Shown: positions 26,058-34,738, counted from the first letter of the stretch. The stretch: DNA of 64,000 bases from Actinospineispora spinosispora DSM 44797 (GCF_000429025.1 NZ_KE386839.1:25718-89717); one strand, 5' to 3'. Notes: generated by a model not told the origin, from the sequence alone. A program made the numbers and translations.

Positions 26058-27212
26058 ATGTCGGGACCATCGCCTCAGGGGTTCGTCGGGTGGACAGCGT
26101 CGCTGGGCATCAAGGACCCGTTGCCGGACTTCACGGCGGTTCTGTCGACCGTGCCTGCCACCTCCTCGGCGGTGTTCACCCGTTCCCGGTTCGCGGGCCC
26201 CAGCGTGCTGCTGAGCCGGGAGAGCGCGCGGGCCGGTGGTGCGCGCGGCATGGTGGTGGTCGCCCGTAACGCCAACGTCGCCACCGGTGCCGAAGGACTG
26301 GCGAACGCGCGGGAGGTCAGGGAGCTGGTCGCCGGCGCGGCGGGTGTCCGGCCCGAGGAGCTGCTGATCGCGTCCACCGGGGTGATCGGGCGCCAGTACC
26401 CGATGGATCGGGTGCGCGCCGGGCTCGCCGCACTGCCGACCCCGCCGGAGAACGCGGACCTCGAAGCCTCGGCGGCCGCGATCATGACCACCGACACCGT
26501 CGTCAAACATGTGTCCGCGACCTGCGGGGCCGCGACCGTCGTCGGAATCGCCAAGGGCGTCGGCATGATCGAGCCGAACATGGCGACGCTGCTGACGTTC
26601 TTCTTCACCGACGCCCAGCTCGACCAGCAGGTACTGGACGACGTCTTCCGCCGGGTGGTGGACCGGACGTTCAACGCGCTGAGCATCGACACCGACACCT
26701 CGACCAGCGACAGCGCGGCGATCTTCGCCAACGGTCTCGCCGGACCCGTCGACACCGCCGAGTTCGAGTCGGTGCTCTACGACGTCGCGCTGTCGCTGGT
26801 CCGGGCCGTCGCGTCGGACGGTGAGGGCGCCAGCAAGCTCATCGAGGTCCGGGTGCACGGCGCACGGGACGACGCGCAGGCCAAGCGGGTGGGGAAGGCG
26901 ATCGTCAACTCGCCGCTGGTCAAGACGGCCGTGCACGGTGCCGACCCGAACTGGGGCCGGGTGGCGATGGCCGTCGGCAAGTGCGAGGACGAGCTGGACA
27001 TCGACCCGGAGCGGGTGGTCATCCGCTTCGGGGACGTCGAGACCTACCCGGCGCCGTCCACCGACGACGTGTTGGAAGCCGCGTCGAAGCACCTGCAGGG
27101 CACCGAGGTCCTGATCACGGTCGACCTCGGCATCTCCGACGGGGACTTCACCGTCTACGGCTGCGACCTGACCGACGGCTACATCCGCATCAACGCCGAC
27201 TACACCACGTAA
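26058..27212 (+). CDS. argJ: Glutamate N-acetyltransferase/ornithine acetyltransferase family (ArgJ-like)
   Basis: A 384-residue member of the ArgJ Ntn-hydrolase-like family, which recycles acetyl from N-acetylornithine to glutamate in arginine synthesis. The self-cleavage motif KGVGMIEPNMA-T177 is intact, so the alpha/beta chains should form. The ATG at 26058 has GGGGAGGAC upstream and replaces a TTG 21 bp earlier. No other arg gene is nearby, so this may be the only argJ, or a second copy of the kind seen in some secondary-metabolism clusters; sequence alone cannot decide. Its TAA lies in the palindrome at 27211. Confidence 0.88.
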   Translation: MSGPSPQGFVGWTASLGIKDPLPDFTAVLSTVPATSSAVFTRSRFAGPSVLLSRESARAGGARGMVVVARNANVATGAEGLANAREVRELVAGAAGVRPEELLIASTGVIGRQYPMDRVRAGLAALPTPPENADLEASAAAIMTTDTVVKHVSATCGAATVVGIAKGVGMIEPNMATLLTFFFTDAQLDQQVLDDVFRRVVDRTFNALSIDTDTSTSDSAAIFANGLAGPVDTAEFESVLYDVALSLVRAVASDGEGASKLIEVRVHGARDDAQAKRVGKAIVNSPLVKTAVHGADPNWGRVAMAVGKCEDELDIDPERVVIRFGDVETYPAPSTDDVLEAASKHLQGTEVLITVDLGISDGDFTVYGCDLTDGYIRINADYTT

Positions 27213-27266
27213 GTACTCGTGAGTGTTGAGTATGGCTATAGCCATACTCAACACTCACGAGTACTT
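27211..27266. repeat. Perfect 56-bp palindrome between argJ and fdhD
   Basis: Two 28-nt arms (AAGTACTCGTGAGTGTTGAG...) are exact reverse complements with no spacer. It spans the argJ TAA and contains the fdhD TGA within TCGTGAGTG. It would form a hairpin in both transcripts and so could act as a bidirectional terminator. It is the cleanest member of the CGTGAGTG family. Confidence 0.92.
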
Positions 27267-28082
27267 GATGCGCTCGGCGCCGGTGTAGACGTTCATCGAC
27301 TGGCCACGCAGGAAGCCGACCAGGGTCATGCCGGACTCGGCCGCGAGGTCCACCGCGAGCGAGGACGGGGCGGACACGGCCGCGAGCATCGGAACGCCCG
27401 CCATCACCGCCTTCTGCACGAGCTCGAACGACGTGCGCCCGGACACCATCAGCACGGTGCCCGCCGCCGGGATACGGCCGTTGAGCAGCGCCCAGCCCAT
27501 GACCTTGTCGACCGCGTTGTGCCTGCCGACGTCCTCCCGGACGACCAGGAGCGAGCCGTCCGCGCTGAACAGGCCGGCGGCGTGCAGCCCGCCCGTGCTG
27601 TCGAACACCCGCTGGGCCTCACGCAGCCGGTCGGGAAGCTCGGACAGCAGCGCGGGCGTGACCTCCAGCTGGTCGTCGGCGGGGGAGAACCGGGTACGCA
27701 GCTTGACCGCGTCGAGCGAGGCCTTACCGCACACCCCACACGACGACGTGGTGTAGAAGTTCCGCTCGACGCCGGTGTCCGGCGGCGGCACCCCGGGGCC
27801 CAGCGCGATGTCGAGCACGTTGTAGGTGTTGCGGCCGGCGTCGTCGACGGAGTCGCAGTACCGCGCCGTCGCCACGTCCGGCACCGCGCCGATCACGCCT
27901 TCGGTCAGCAGGAAGCCGTGGGCCAGCTCGACGTCGTGGCCGGGTGTCCGCATGGTCACCGCGAGCGCTTTGCCGTCGACCCGGAGCTCGAGCGGCTCCT
28001 CGACCGCGAGTCGGTCCGGAGTGCGGCGCGCCTGCCCGGAGTCGAGCTTCAGCACCGAAGCTCGGGCAATCAGTCGCCCCAT
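27255..28082 (-). CDS. fdhD: Formate dehydrogenase accessory sulfurtransferase FdhD
   Basis: A 275-residue FdhD protein. It transfers sulfur from a cysteine desulfurase to the molybdenum cofactor of formate dehydrogenase. The reactive CxxC is C115-G-V-C118 (TSSCGVCGKAS); the core motifs REDVGRHNAVDKV and VSGRTSFELVQKA are intact. No formate dehydrogenase gene lies in the window. It is divergent from the oxalate/formate-type transporter, with a perfect palindrome between them. Confidence 0.95.
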   Translation of the reverse strand: MGRLIARASVLKLDSGQARRTPDRLAVEEPLELRVDGKALAVTMRTPGHDVELAHGFLLTEGVIGAVPDVATARYCDSVDDAGRNTYNVLDIALGPGVPPPDTGVERNFYTTSSCGVCGKASLDAVKLRTRFSPADDQLEVTPALLSELPDRLREAQRVFDSTGGLHAAGLFSADGSLLVVREDVGRHNAVDKVMGWALLNGRIPAAGTVLMVSGRTSFELVQKAVMAGVPMLAAVSAPSSLAVDLAAESGMTLVGFLRGQSMNVYTGAERIKYS

Positions 28083-28134
28083 GGTGTGCTTCCTTCCGGT
28101 CAGCTGTCACGTTCGGCGCGCGGCCGCCCCCTGT

Positions 28135-28146
28135 ATGTTGCAACAT
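28135..28146. promoter_or_regulatory. Palindrome ATGTTGCAACAT in the fdhD/transporter divergent promoter
   Basis: A perfect 12-bp inverted repeat lies 53 bp before fdhD and 51 bp before the transporter, the position expected for a shared operator. The regulator is unknown and not adjacent. Confidence 0.45.
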
Positions 28147-28196
28147 CCTGAGGACGGACATCGTTTCCCGATGTCACCATCGGCGCACCGTCGCGC

Positions 28197-29606
28197 ATGA
28201 GTGGAGCAACTGATATGGCCGAAGCCGGCTTTCTGGACCGTTCGCGCATCGTCGCACCTCCCGACTGGAGCCGCTGGCTGGTCCCGCCCGCCGCGTTGGC
28301 CATCCATCTGTCGATCGGACAGGCCTATGCCTGGAGCGTATTCAAGGATCCGCTCAGCGCCACCATGTTCAAGGGCAGCTCGCACGCGGGCACGCTGAGC
28401 GCGCTGCCGTTCCAGCTGGGCATCGTGATGCTGGGCATCTCGGCGGCGCTGTTCGGCACGAAGGTCGACCACAAGGGACCGCGCTGGGCGATGCTCGTGG
28501 CCACCTCGTGCTTCTCCGCCGGGTTCCTGATCTCGGCGGCGGGTGTGGCGGTCGGCCAGTACTGGCTCGTCGTGTTCGGCTACGGCTTCGTGGGCGGTAT
28601 CGGACTGGGCATCGGCTACATCTCGCCGGTGTCCACGCTGATCAAGTGGTTCCCGGACAAGCCGGGCATGGCCACCGGGCTGGCGATCATGGGGTTCGGC
28701 GGCGGCGCACTGATCGCGTCACCGTGGTCGAGCTCGATGCTCAAGGCGTTCGGTGCGACCGGCGCGAACGCCCAGGCAGGCGGTATCGCCCAGGCCTTCC
28801 TCGTGCACGGCGTCGTGTACGCGGTGTTCATGTCGCTGGGCTGGCTGCTGATCCGGGTACCCGCCGACGACTGGCGGCCGGCCGGCTGGGACCCGGCCTC
28901 GGTGCGGTCGCGGCCGTTGGTCACCCTGGCCAACGTCTCCGCCCGCAACGCGATCAAGACTCCTCAGTTCTGGCTGCTCTGGGTCGTGCTGTGCTTCAAC
29001 GTGACCGCCGGGATCGGCATCCTCGAACGGGCGGCACCCATTTACCAGGACTTCTTCCGGGGTGACACGCCCGCGCAGACCCTCGCCACGGTCGCTGCCG
29101 GGTTCGTCGGGATCCTGTCGCTGGCCAACATGCTGGGTCGGTTCGTCTGGTCCTCGGTGTCGGACCTGATCGGGCGCAAGAACATCTACCGGATGTACCT
29201 GGGTGTGGGCGCGCTGCTCTACCTAGCGCTGGAACTGGCGGAGAACAGCAGCAAGACCGTGTTTCTGGTCTGCGCGATGCTCATCCTGTCGTTCTACGGC
29301 GCCGGGTTCGCCACCGTGCCCGCCTACCTGCGTGACCTGTTCGGCACCTACGAGGTGGGCGCGATCCACGGCCGGCTGTTGACCGCGTGGTCGGTCGCCG
29401 GGGTGCTCGGCCCGTTCATCGTCAACGCGATCGCGGACGCGCAGAAGGCGGCCGGGCTGTCCGGGCCCGACCTGTACAGCCTGTCGTTCCGCATCATGAT
29501 CGGCCTGCTGGTGGTCGGCTTCGTGTGCAACGAGCTGATCAAGCCGGTGGCGGAGAAGTTCCACGAGCCGGTGGCGGGTGCCGCCTCGGCCAGAGAGGTG
29601 GCATGA
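28197..29606 (+). CDS. OFA-type MFS transporter (oxalate/formate antiporter family)
   Basis: A 469-residue 12-helix major facilitator protein. The N-terminal signature HLSIGQAYAWSVFKDPL and the FGYGFVGGIGLGIGYISPVSTLIKWFPDKPGMATGLAIMGFGGGA block are diagnostic of the OFA subfamily, which exchanges oxalate, formate or related acids across the membrane. Adjacency to fdhD favours formate or a related acid. It overlaps the next small gene by 4 bp (ATGA). Confidence 0.9.
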   Translation: MSGATDMAEAGFLDRSRIVAPPDWSRWLVPPAALAIHLSIGQAYAWSVFKDPLSATMFKGSSHAGTLSALPFQLGIVMLGISAALFGTKVDHKGPRWAMLVATSCFSAGFLISAAGVAVGQYWLVVFGYGFVGGIGLGIGYISPVSTLIKWFPDKPGMATGLAIMGFGGGALIASPWSSSMLKAFGATGANAQAGGIAQAFLVHGVVYAVFMSLGWLLIRVPADDWRPAGWDPASVRSRPLVTLANVSARNAIKTPQFWLLWVVLCFNVTAGIGILERAAPIYQDFFRGDTPAQTLATVAAGFVGILSLANMLGRFVWSSVSDLIGRKNIYRMYLGVGALLYLALELAENSSKTVFLVCAMLILSFYGAGFATVPAYLRDLFGTYEVGAIHGRLLTAWSVAGVLGPFIVNAIADAQKAAGLSGPDLYSLSFRIMIGLLVVGFVCNELIKPVAEKFHEPVAGAASAREVA

Positions 29607-29746
29607 CGATGACCGGATCGACAGCGGGGTCGATGACTCCGGCCCGCCTGGTCCTGACCGTGATCGCCTGGCTCTGGGTGCTGGTCCCGTTCGCCTACGG
29701 CATCTGGCAGCTCCTGATCAAGGTCGTCCCCCTGTTCGGCGGCTGA
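29603..29746 (+). CDS. MFS transporter small subunit-like membrane peptide, 47 aa
   Basis: A 47-residue peptide with one transmembrane helix (ARLVLTVIAWLWVLVPFAYGIWQL). It resembles the tiny proteins encoded directly after OFA-type transporters and annotated as an MFS small subunit. The ATGA overlap with the transporter stop means translational coupling. It probably binds or stabilises the transporter (inference). Confidence 0.75.
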   Translation: MTMTGSTAGSMTPARLVLTVIAWLWVLVPFAYGIWQLLIKVVPLFGG

Positions 29747-29756
29747 CCGGTTTTCT

Positions 29757-29820
29757 TGATCACCTCGGTGTGGCGGCTGATTTTTCGTCTGGAAACAGCC
29801 ACCAAGCCGTGGTGATCATG
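29757..29820. repeat. Palindrome, GATCACC family (family 2)
   Basis: Imperfect arms of about 27 nt with outer TGATCACC and TGGTGATCA, inner GGCTGATTT and AAACAGCC. It lies 10 bp after the small membrane peptide gene, where it can terminate that operon. It matches the 25910-25979 palindrome in outer and inner blocks. Confidence 0.7.
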
Positions 29821-29940
29821 GTTCGACGGCTGTGGGGCGCAGCCCGTGTACCCCACCGCCGGCCGGCGACTGGCCTTGGGCTGGGGTCTCTGTGCGGCGT
29901 GCGCACGGTCTGTGCGAGTGGTCGGGCTAGGGTCTCGGGC

Positions 29941-30195
29941 ATGAGCACCATGTCGGAGTGGATCGAGTTCGTCTGCGATGAGCTGGAGCTGGACCTCACC
30001 GATCCTGGGACCACCACCACCGAGGTACTGGACCTGACCGCCGCCGTGGCGCACAACGTGGCGCGGCCGGCCGCTCCGGTGACCGCGTTCCTGATCGGAC
30101 TGGCGGCCGGTCGCGCCGAGGACCCCTCGGCGGCGACCGCCGAGCTGGCGACCCGGTTGAGCGAGCGCGCGAAGGCCTGGAAACCCACCGAATAA
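29941..30195 (+). CDS. DUF6457 domain protein, 84 aa
   Basis: An 84-residue helical protein (SEWIEFVCDELELDLTD...LDLTAAVAHNVARPAAPVTAFLIGLAAGR). As far as I recall, the VARPAAPxTxFLxGLAAGR block is the DUF6457 signature, a domain often fused to the C-terminus of MobA-type guanylyltransferases. Here it stands alone 194 bp after the OFA operon, consistent with a link to molybdenum cofactor or formate metabolism. Its role is unknown. Confidence 0.65.
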   Translation: MSTMSEWIEFVCDELELDLTDPGTTTTEVLDLTAAVAHNVARPAAPVTAFLIGLAAGRAEDPSAATAELATRLSERAKAWKPTE

Positions 30196-30214
30196 CACCG
30201 TCGGGTGTCGCTCG

Positions 30215-30220
30215 TAGACT
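30215..30220 (+). promoter_or_regulatory. Candidate -10 element TAGACT for valS
   Basis: The hexamer ends 6 nt before the GTG at 30227, which fits leaderless initiation there rather than at the GTG one codon earlier. Confidence 0.4.
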
Positions 30221-30226
30221 TGTGTG

Positions 30227-32884
30227 GTGACTGAAACACTTCCACCCAAACAGCGTGCGTCCCTCCCCTCGCGGTGGGAGCCGGCTGAGGTAGAGGCTCG
30301 CCTCTATCAGCAGTGGGTGGACGCCGGCTATTTCACCGCCGATGCGGCCAGCGACAAGCCTCCGTTCACCATCGTCATCCCGCCGCCGAACGTCACCGGC
30401 AGCCTGCACATCGGACACGCCTTCGAGCACACCCTGATCGATGTGCTGGTGCGCCGCCGCCGGATGCAGGGCTACGAGACGCTGTGGCTTCCCGGTATGG
30501 ACCACGCCTCGATCGCGGTGCACACGCTGGTCGAGAAGGCGCTGGTCGAGGAGGGCACCAGCCGCCGGGAACTGGGCCGGGAGGCGTTCATCGAACGCAC
30601 CTGGCAGTGGAAGGCCGAGCACGGCGGCAAGATCCTGTCCCAGATGCGGCGCCTCGGTGACAGCGTCGACTGGTCGCGCGAACGGTTCACCATGGACGAG
30701 CGGTCCAACCGTGCCGTCCTGACGATGTTCAAGCGGCTGTTCGACGAGGGCCTCATCTACCGCGCCGAGCGCATGGTGAACTGGTCGCCCGAGCTGCGCA
30801 GCGTGCTGTCCGACGTCGAGGTGGAACACCGCGAGGTCGAGGGCGAGCTGGTCTCCATCCGCTACGGCGACGGCGACGACGCGCTGGTCGTGGCCACCAC
30901 CCGGGTCGAGACGATGCTGGGTGACACCGCGGTCGCCGTGCACCCCGACGACGAGCGCTACGCGCACCTGGTCGGGACCGAGATCGAGCTGCCGCTCGTC
31001 GGTCGCAAGATCAAGATCGTGGCGGACGCGCACGTCGACCCGGAGTTCGGCACCGGCGCGGTCAAGGTCACCCCCGCGCACGACCCCAACGACTTCGAGA
31101 TCGGCCGTCGGCACGACCTGCCGATGCCCTCGATCATGGACGAGACCGGCCGAATCGCGAACACCGGCACACAGTTCGACGGCATGGACCGGTTCGAAGC
31201 GAGGGTCGCCGTGCGCGAGGCGCTGCGCGAGCAGGGCCGGATCGTCGCGGAGAAGCGCCCCTACCTGCACAGCGTCGGCCACTCCTCGCGCGGCAAGCAC
31301 GAGCCGATCGAGCCGAGGCTGTCGCTGCAGTGGTTCGTCAACGTCGGGCCGCTGGCCACCGCGGCCGGTGACGCGGTGCGTGACGGGCGGGTCGCGGTCC
31401 ATCCGAAGTCGCTCGAGCCGCGCTGGTTCGGCTGGGTCGACAACATGCACGACTGGTGCATCTCGCGTCAGCTGTGGTGGGGCCACCGCATCCCGGTCTG
31501 GTACGGGCCGAACGGCGAGATCGTGTGCGTCGGTCCCGACGAGCAGCCGCCGACCGGTGAGGGCTGGACGCAGGACGAGGACGTGCTCGACACCTGGTTC
31601 TCCTCCGGGCTGTGGCCGTTCTCCACGCTCGGCTGGCCGGAGCGCACGCCCGACCTGGCGAAGTTCTATCCGACGTCCGTGCTGGTCACCGGCTACGACA
31701 TCCTGTTCTTCTGGGTCGCCCGGATGATGATGTTCGGCTTGTACGCGATGAAGGACGACGGGCCCGCCGAGTCGATCCCGTTCGACACGATCGCGCTGCA
31801 CGGCATGGTGCGTGACCAGTTCGGCAAGAAGATGTCTAAGTCGGCAGGCAACACGGTCGACCCGACGGTGTGGATGGACTCCTACGGCACCGACGCGCTG
31901 CGGTTCGGGCTGGCCAGGGTGGCGAACCCGGGTACGGACGCGCCGATCGGCGAGGACGCGATCCAGGCCGCGCGCAACTTCGGTACGAAGCTGTGGAACG
32001 CCACGCGGTTCGCGATGGCCAACGGTGCGGACCCGAACGCCGAGATCGACCCGTCCCAGCTCACCGACGCGGACCGCTGGATCCTGGACCGGGTGGGTGC
32101 GGTGACCGCCGAGGTCGACGCGCTGCTGGAGGACTACCAGTTCGCCAAGGCCACCGAGGCGCTCTACCACTTCACCTGGGACGAGTTCTGCGACTGGTAC
32201 CTGGAGCTGGCGAAGGTCCAGATCGCCGAGAGCCCGGCGCGGGCGGCCAACACCCAGGCGGTGCTCGGCAACACGCTCGACGTGCTGCTGCGGCTGCTGC
32301 ACCCGGTCATGCCGTTCCTGACCGAGACGTTGTGGACCGCGCTGACCGGTGAGGAGTCGCTGGTCGTCGCGTCCTGGCCTCGGCTCACCGACCAGGCGAG
32401 CACCTCGAACACCGCCGCGTCGCAGCGGATCGAGGCCGTGCAGAAGCTGGTCACCGAGGTCCGCCGGTTCCGCGCGGACCAGGGGCTGCAGCCGGCACAG
32501 AAGGTGCCGGCACGGGTCATCGGCATCGACGACGCGGGTCTGCACGAGCATCTCGACGCGGTGCGCGCGCTGGCGAAGCTGAGCCCGGCGGAGGACGGCT
32601 TCACCGCGAGCGCGACGGTCGAGGTCGGGTTGGCCAGCGGTTCGGTGCGGGTCGAGCTGGACACGTCGAGCACGATCGACGTGGCGGCCGAGCGCGCGCG
32701 GCTGGGCAAGGACCTGGCGGCCGCGGAGAAGGAGCTGGCCGGCACCGAGGGCAAGCTGGGCAACCCGAAGTTCACCGAGCGCGCCCCCGCCGACGTCGTG
32801 GCGGGCATCCGTGCCCGGCGGGACACGGCGGCGGCCGACATCGAGCGGATCCGGGCGGCGCTCGCCGCGCTGCCGGAGGCATGA
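30227..32884 (+). CDS. valS: Valyl-tRNA synthetase
   Basis: An 885-residue class I synthetase that charges tRNA-Val and edits mischarged threonine. The HIGH motif is LHIGHAFEH (about residues 60-64), the KMSKS motif is KKMSKSAGN (about 534-539), and the editing domain (TTRVETMLGDTAVAVHP) is complete. A C-terminal coiled coil (ERARLGKDLAAAEKELAGTEGKL) is typical of ValS. Two GTG codons adjoin; the second (30227) is chosen from the promoter position. folC follows 7 bp after its stop, as in many actinobacteria. Confidence 0.97.
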   Translation: MTETLPPKQRASLPSRWEPAEVEARLYQQWVDAGYFTADAASDKPPFTIVIPPPNVTGSLHIGHAFEHTLIDVLVRRRRMQGYETLWLPGMDHASIAVHTLVEKALVEEGTSRRELGREAFIERTWQWKAEHGGKILSQMRRLGDSVDWSRERFTMDERSNRAVLTMFKRLFDEGLIYRAERMVNWSPELRSVLSDVEVEHREVEGELVSIRYGDGDDALVVATTRVETMLGDTAVAVHPDDERYAHLVGTEIELPLVGRKIKIVADAHVDPEFGTGAVKVTPAHDPNDFEIGRRHDLPMPSIMDETGRIANTGTQFDGMDRFEARVAVREALREQGRIVAEKRPYLHSVGHSSRGKHEPIEPRLSLQWFVNVGPLATAAGDAVRDGRVAVHPKSLEPRWFGWVDNMHDWCISRQLWWGHRIPVWYGPNGEIVCVGPDEQPPTGEGWTQDEDVLDTWFSSGLWPFSTLGWPERTPDLAKFYPTSVLVTGYDILFFWVARMMMFGLYAMKDDGPAESIPFDTIALHGMVRDQFGKKMSKSAGNTVDPTVWMDSYGTDALRFGLARVANPGTDAPIGEDAIQAARNFGTKLWNATRFAMANGADPNAEIDPSQLTDADRWILDRVGAVTAEVDALLEDYQFAKATEALYHFTWDEFCDWYLELAKVQIAESPARAANTQAVLGNTLDVLLRLLHPVMPFLTETLWTALTGEESLVVASWPRLTDQASTSNTAASQRIEAVQKLVTEVRRFRADQGLQPAQKVPARVIGIDDAGLHEHLDAVRALAKLSPAEDGFTASATVEVGLASGSVRVELDTSSTIDVAAERARLGKDLAAAEKELAGTEGKLGNPKFTERAPADVVAGIRARRDTAAADIERIRAALAALPEA

Positions 32885-32891
32885 GGTAGGC

Positions 32892-34307
32892 GTGGCAGGC
32901 GGCAAACGGACATCCTCCGAGGCGGAGGCGCAGCGGCTGGCCGAGCACGAACAGCAGGTGGCCGCCGACTTCCAGGCGGTCGAGGCCGAGCTCGACCAGC
33001 GCTGGCCCGAGTCGAAGATCGAACCGAGTCTCGACCGGATCAGCGCGCTGGTGGACCTGCTCGGCGAGCCGCAGCGGGCCTACCCGGTGGTGCACATCGC
33101 CGGCACCAACGGCAAGACCTCGGTGAGCCGCATGATCGATGCGTTGCTGTCCGAGGTGGGTCTGCGTACCGGTCGCTACACCAGCCCGCACCTGCAGAGC
33201 GCCACCGAACGGATCACACTCGACGGCGCACCGATCTCCCGGGAACGCTACGTCGAGGTGTTCCGGGAGCTCCAGCCCTACATCGAGCTGATCGACGCGA
33301 AGGGCGACGGTCCGAACCTGAGCAAGTTCGAGGTGCTCACCGCGATGGCCTACGCGGCGTTCGCCGACGCGCCGGTCGAGGCCGCCGTGGTGGAGACCGG
33401 TCTCGGCGGTCGCTGGGACGCCACGAACGTGGCCGACGGCACCGTCTCGGTGATCACCCCGATCGGGATCGACCACGTCGAGTACCTCGGCTCGGACATC
33501 CTGGGCATCGCGGCGGAGAAGGCCGGGATCATCAAGCCCGGCTCGATCGCGGTCATGGCCTCACAGGAGGCCGAGGTCGCCGCCGTGCTGCTGGAGCGGT
33601 GCGTCGAGCTGGGCTGCACGGTCGCGCGGCAGGGCATGGAGTTCGGTGTGCTGCGCCGGGAGAAGGCGGTCGGCGGCCAGCTGCTGAAGCTGCAGGGCCT
33701 GGGCGGCGCGTACGACGAGGTGTTCCTGCCGCTGCACGGTGAACATCAGGCGGGCAACGCGGCCGTTGCGCTCGCGGCGGCCGAGGCACTGCTGGGCGCC
33801 GGTGCGGACCGCCAGCTCGACATCGACGCGGTCCGCGCGGCCTTCGCCGGTGTCACCGCGCCGGGCCGGCTGGAACGGCTGCGCACCGCACCCGCTGTGC
33901 TGGTGGACGCGGCGCACAACCCGCACGGCGCCCGCGCGCTCGCCGCCGCGGTGCTCGATGAGTTCGGCTTCCGCAAGCTCGTCGGCGTTCTGAGCGTGCT
34001 GCGGGACAAGGACGTCACGGCGATGCTCGAGGAGCTGGAACCCGTGCTCGACGAGGTCGTCGTCACCCAGAACGCCTCGCCGCGCGCCCTGGACGTCGAC
34101 GAGCTGGCCGCGATCGCGGTCCAGGTCTTCGGTGCCGACCGGGTGGCGGTCGAGCCTCGGCTGGACGACGCGGTCGAGCAGGCCGTCGAGCTCGCCGAGG
34201 ACGTCGACCAGGACGCCGACTCGCTGGCCGGTGGGGGAGTGCTGATCACCGGGTCCGTGGTGACCGCGGGTGAAGCGCGGCTGCTGTTCGGCAAGGCGAG
34301 CGCGTGA
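32892..34307 (+). CDS. folC: Bifunctional dihydrofolate/folylpolyglutamate synthase
   Basis: A 471-residue Mur-ligase-fold enzyme that adds glutamate to dihydropteroate and to folates. The P-loop is HIAGTNGKTSVSRMI, the second metal-site region is VETGLGGRWDATN, and the C-terminal domain has VDAAHNPHGA. GTG start 7 bp after valS. It overlaps the DUF4233 gene by 4 bp (GTGA), so valS-folC-DUF4233 form one operon. Confidence 0.94.
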   Translation: MAGGKRTSSEAEAQRLAEHEQQVAADFQAVEAELDQRWPESKIEPSLDRISALVDLLGEPQRAYPVVHIAGTNGKTSVSRMIDALLSEVGLRTGRYTSPHLQSATERITLDGAPISRERYVEVFRELQPYIELIDAKGDGPNLSKFEVLTAMAYAAFADAPVEAAVVETGLGGRWDATNVADGTVSVITPIGIDHVEYLGSDILGIAAEKAGIIKPGSIAVMASQEAEVAAVLLERCVELGCTVARQGMEFGVLRREKAVGGQLLKLQGLGGAYDEVFLPLHGEHQAGNAAVALAAAEALLGAGADRQLDIDAVRAAFAGVTAPGRLERLRTAPAVLVDAAHNPHGARALAAAVLDEFGFRKLVGVLSVLRDKDVTAMLEELEPVLDEVVVTQNASPRALDVDELAAIAVQVFGADRVAVEPRLDDAVEQAVELAEDVDQDADSLAGGGVLITGSVVTAGEARLLFGKASA

Positions 34308-34687
34308 CCGAGCAGCCGTCACCACCGGACCCGATGAAGGGCTTCCGGGGAGTCATGGCGGCCACGCTGATCCTCGAGGCGATGGTCACGCTGCTGACCC
34401 TGCTGGTGACCAGCAAGTTCGGCAGCAACGGCGGACCGTTGGGTGTGGTCGTCGTCCTGGTGCTGGCCGCCGCCATGGTCGTGGCCTGCCGCTACCTGAG
34501 CAGGCCATGGGCGATCAAGCTGGTCATCGGGCTGCAGGTGCTCCTGCTGCTCAGCGGCTTCCTGGTGATAGCCCTCGCGGTGCTGGCCCTGCTGTTCGGT
34601 CTGGTCTGGTTCGCCCTGCTGATGATGCGCCGCGACGTGGCCCGCCGGATGGCGGCCGGCCAGCTCCCCAGCCAGCAACAACCCTGA
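34304..34687 (+). CDS. DUF4233 membrane protein
   Basis: A 127-residue protein with four hydrophobic helices and basic C-terminal tail (RRDVARRMAAGQL). It matches the DUF4233 proteins found between folC and ndk in actinobacteria; function unknown. GTG start overlaps the folC stop. Confidence 0.85.
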   Translation: MTEQPSPPDPMKGFRGVMAATLILEAMVTLLTLLVTSKFGSNGGPLGVVVVLVLAAAMVVACRYLSRPWAIKLVIGLQVLLLLSGFLVIALAVLALLFGLVWFALLMMRRDVARRMAAGQLPSQQQP

Positions 34688-34724
34688 CCCACGGGGAGCC
34701 GTCAGGGCGTGGATGGCAGACCGC

Positions 34725-34730
34725 TAGGCT
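34725..34730 (+). promoter_or_regulatory. Candidate -10 element TAGGCT for ndk
   Basis: It ends 8 nt before the ndk GTG start, consistent with a leaderless transcript separate from the folC operon. Confidence 0.4.
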
Positions 34731-34738
34731 CCGCGACT

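Noticed and set aside
29996..32905. A long open frame of 969 codons antisense to valS, and similar frames antisense to tyrS, rne, obgE and tig
   Set aside because: They mirror the codon periodicity of real genes, have R/G/H-rich compositions without domains, and lack ribosome sites.
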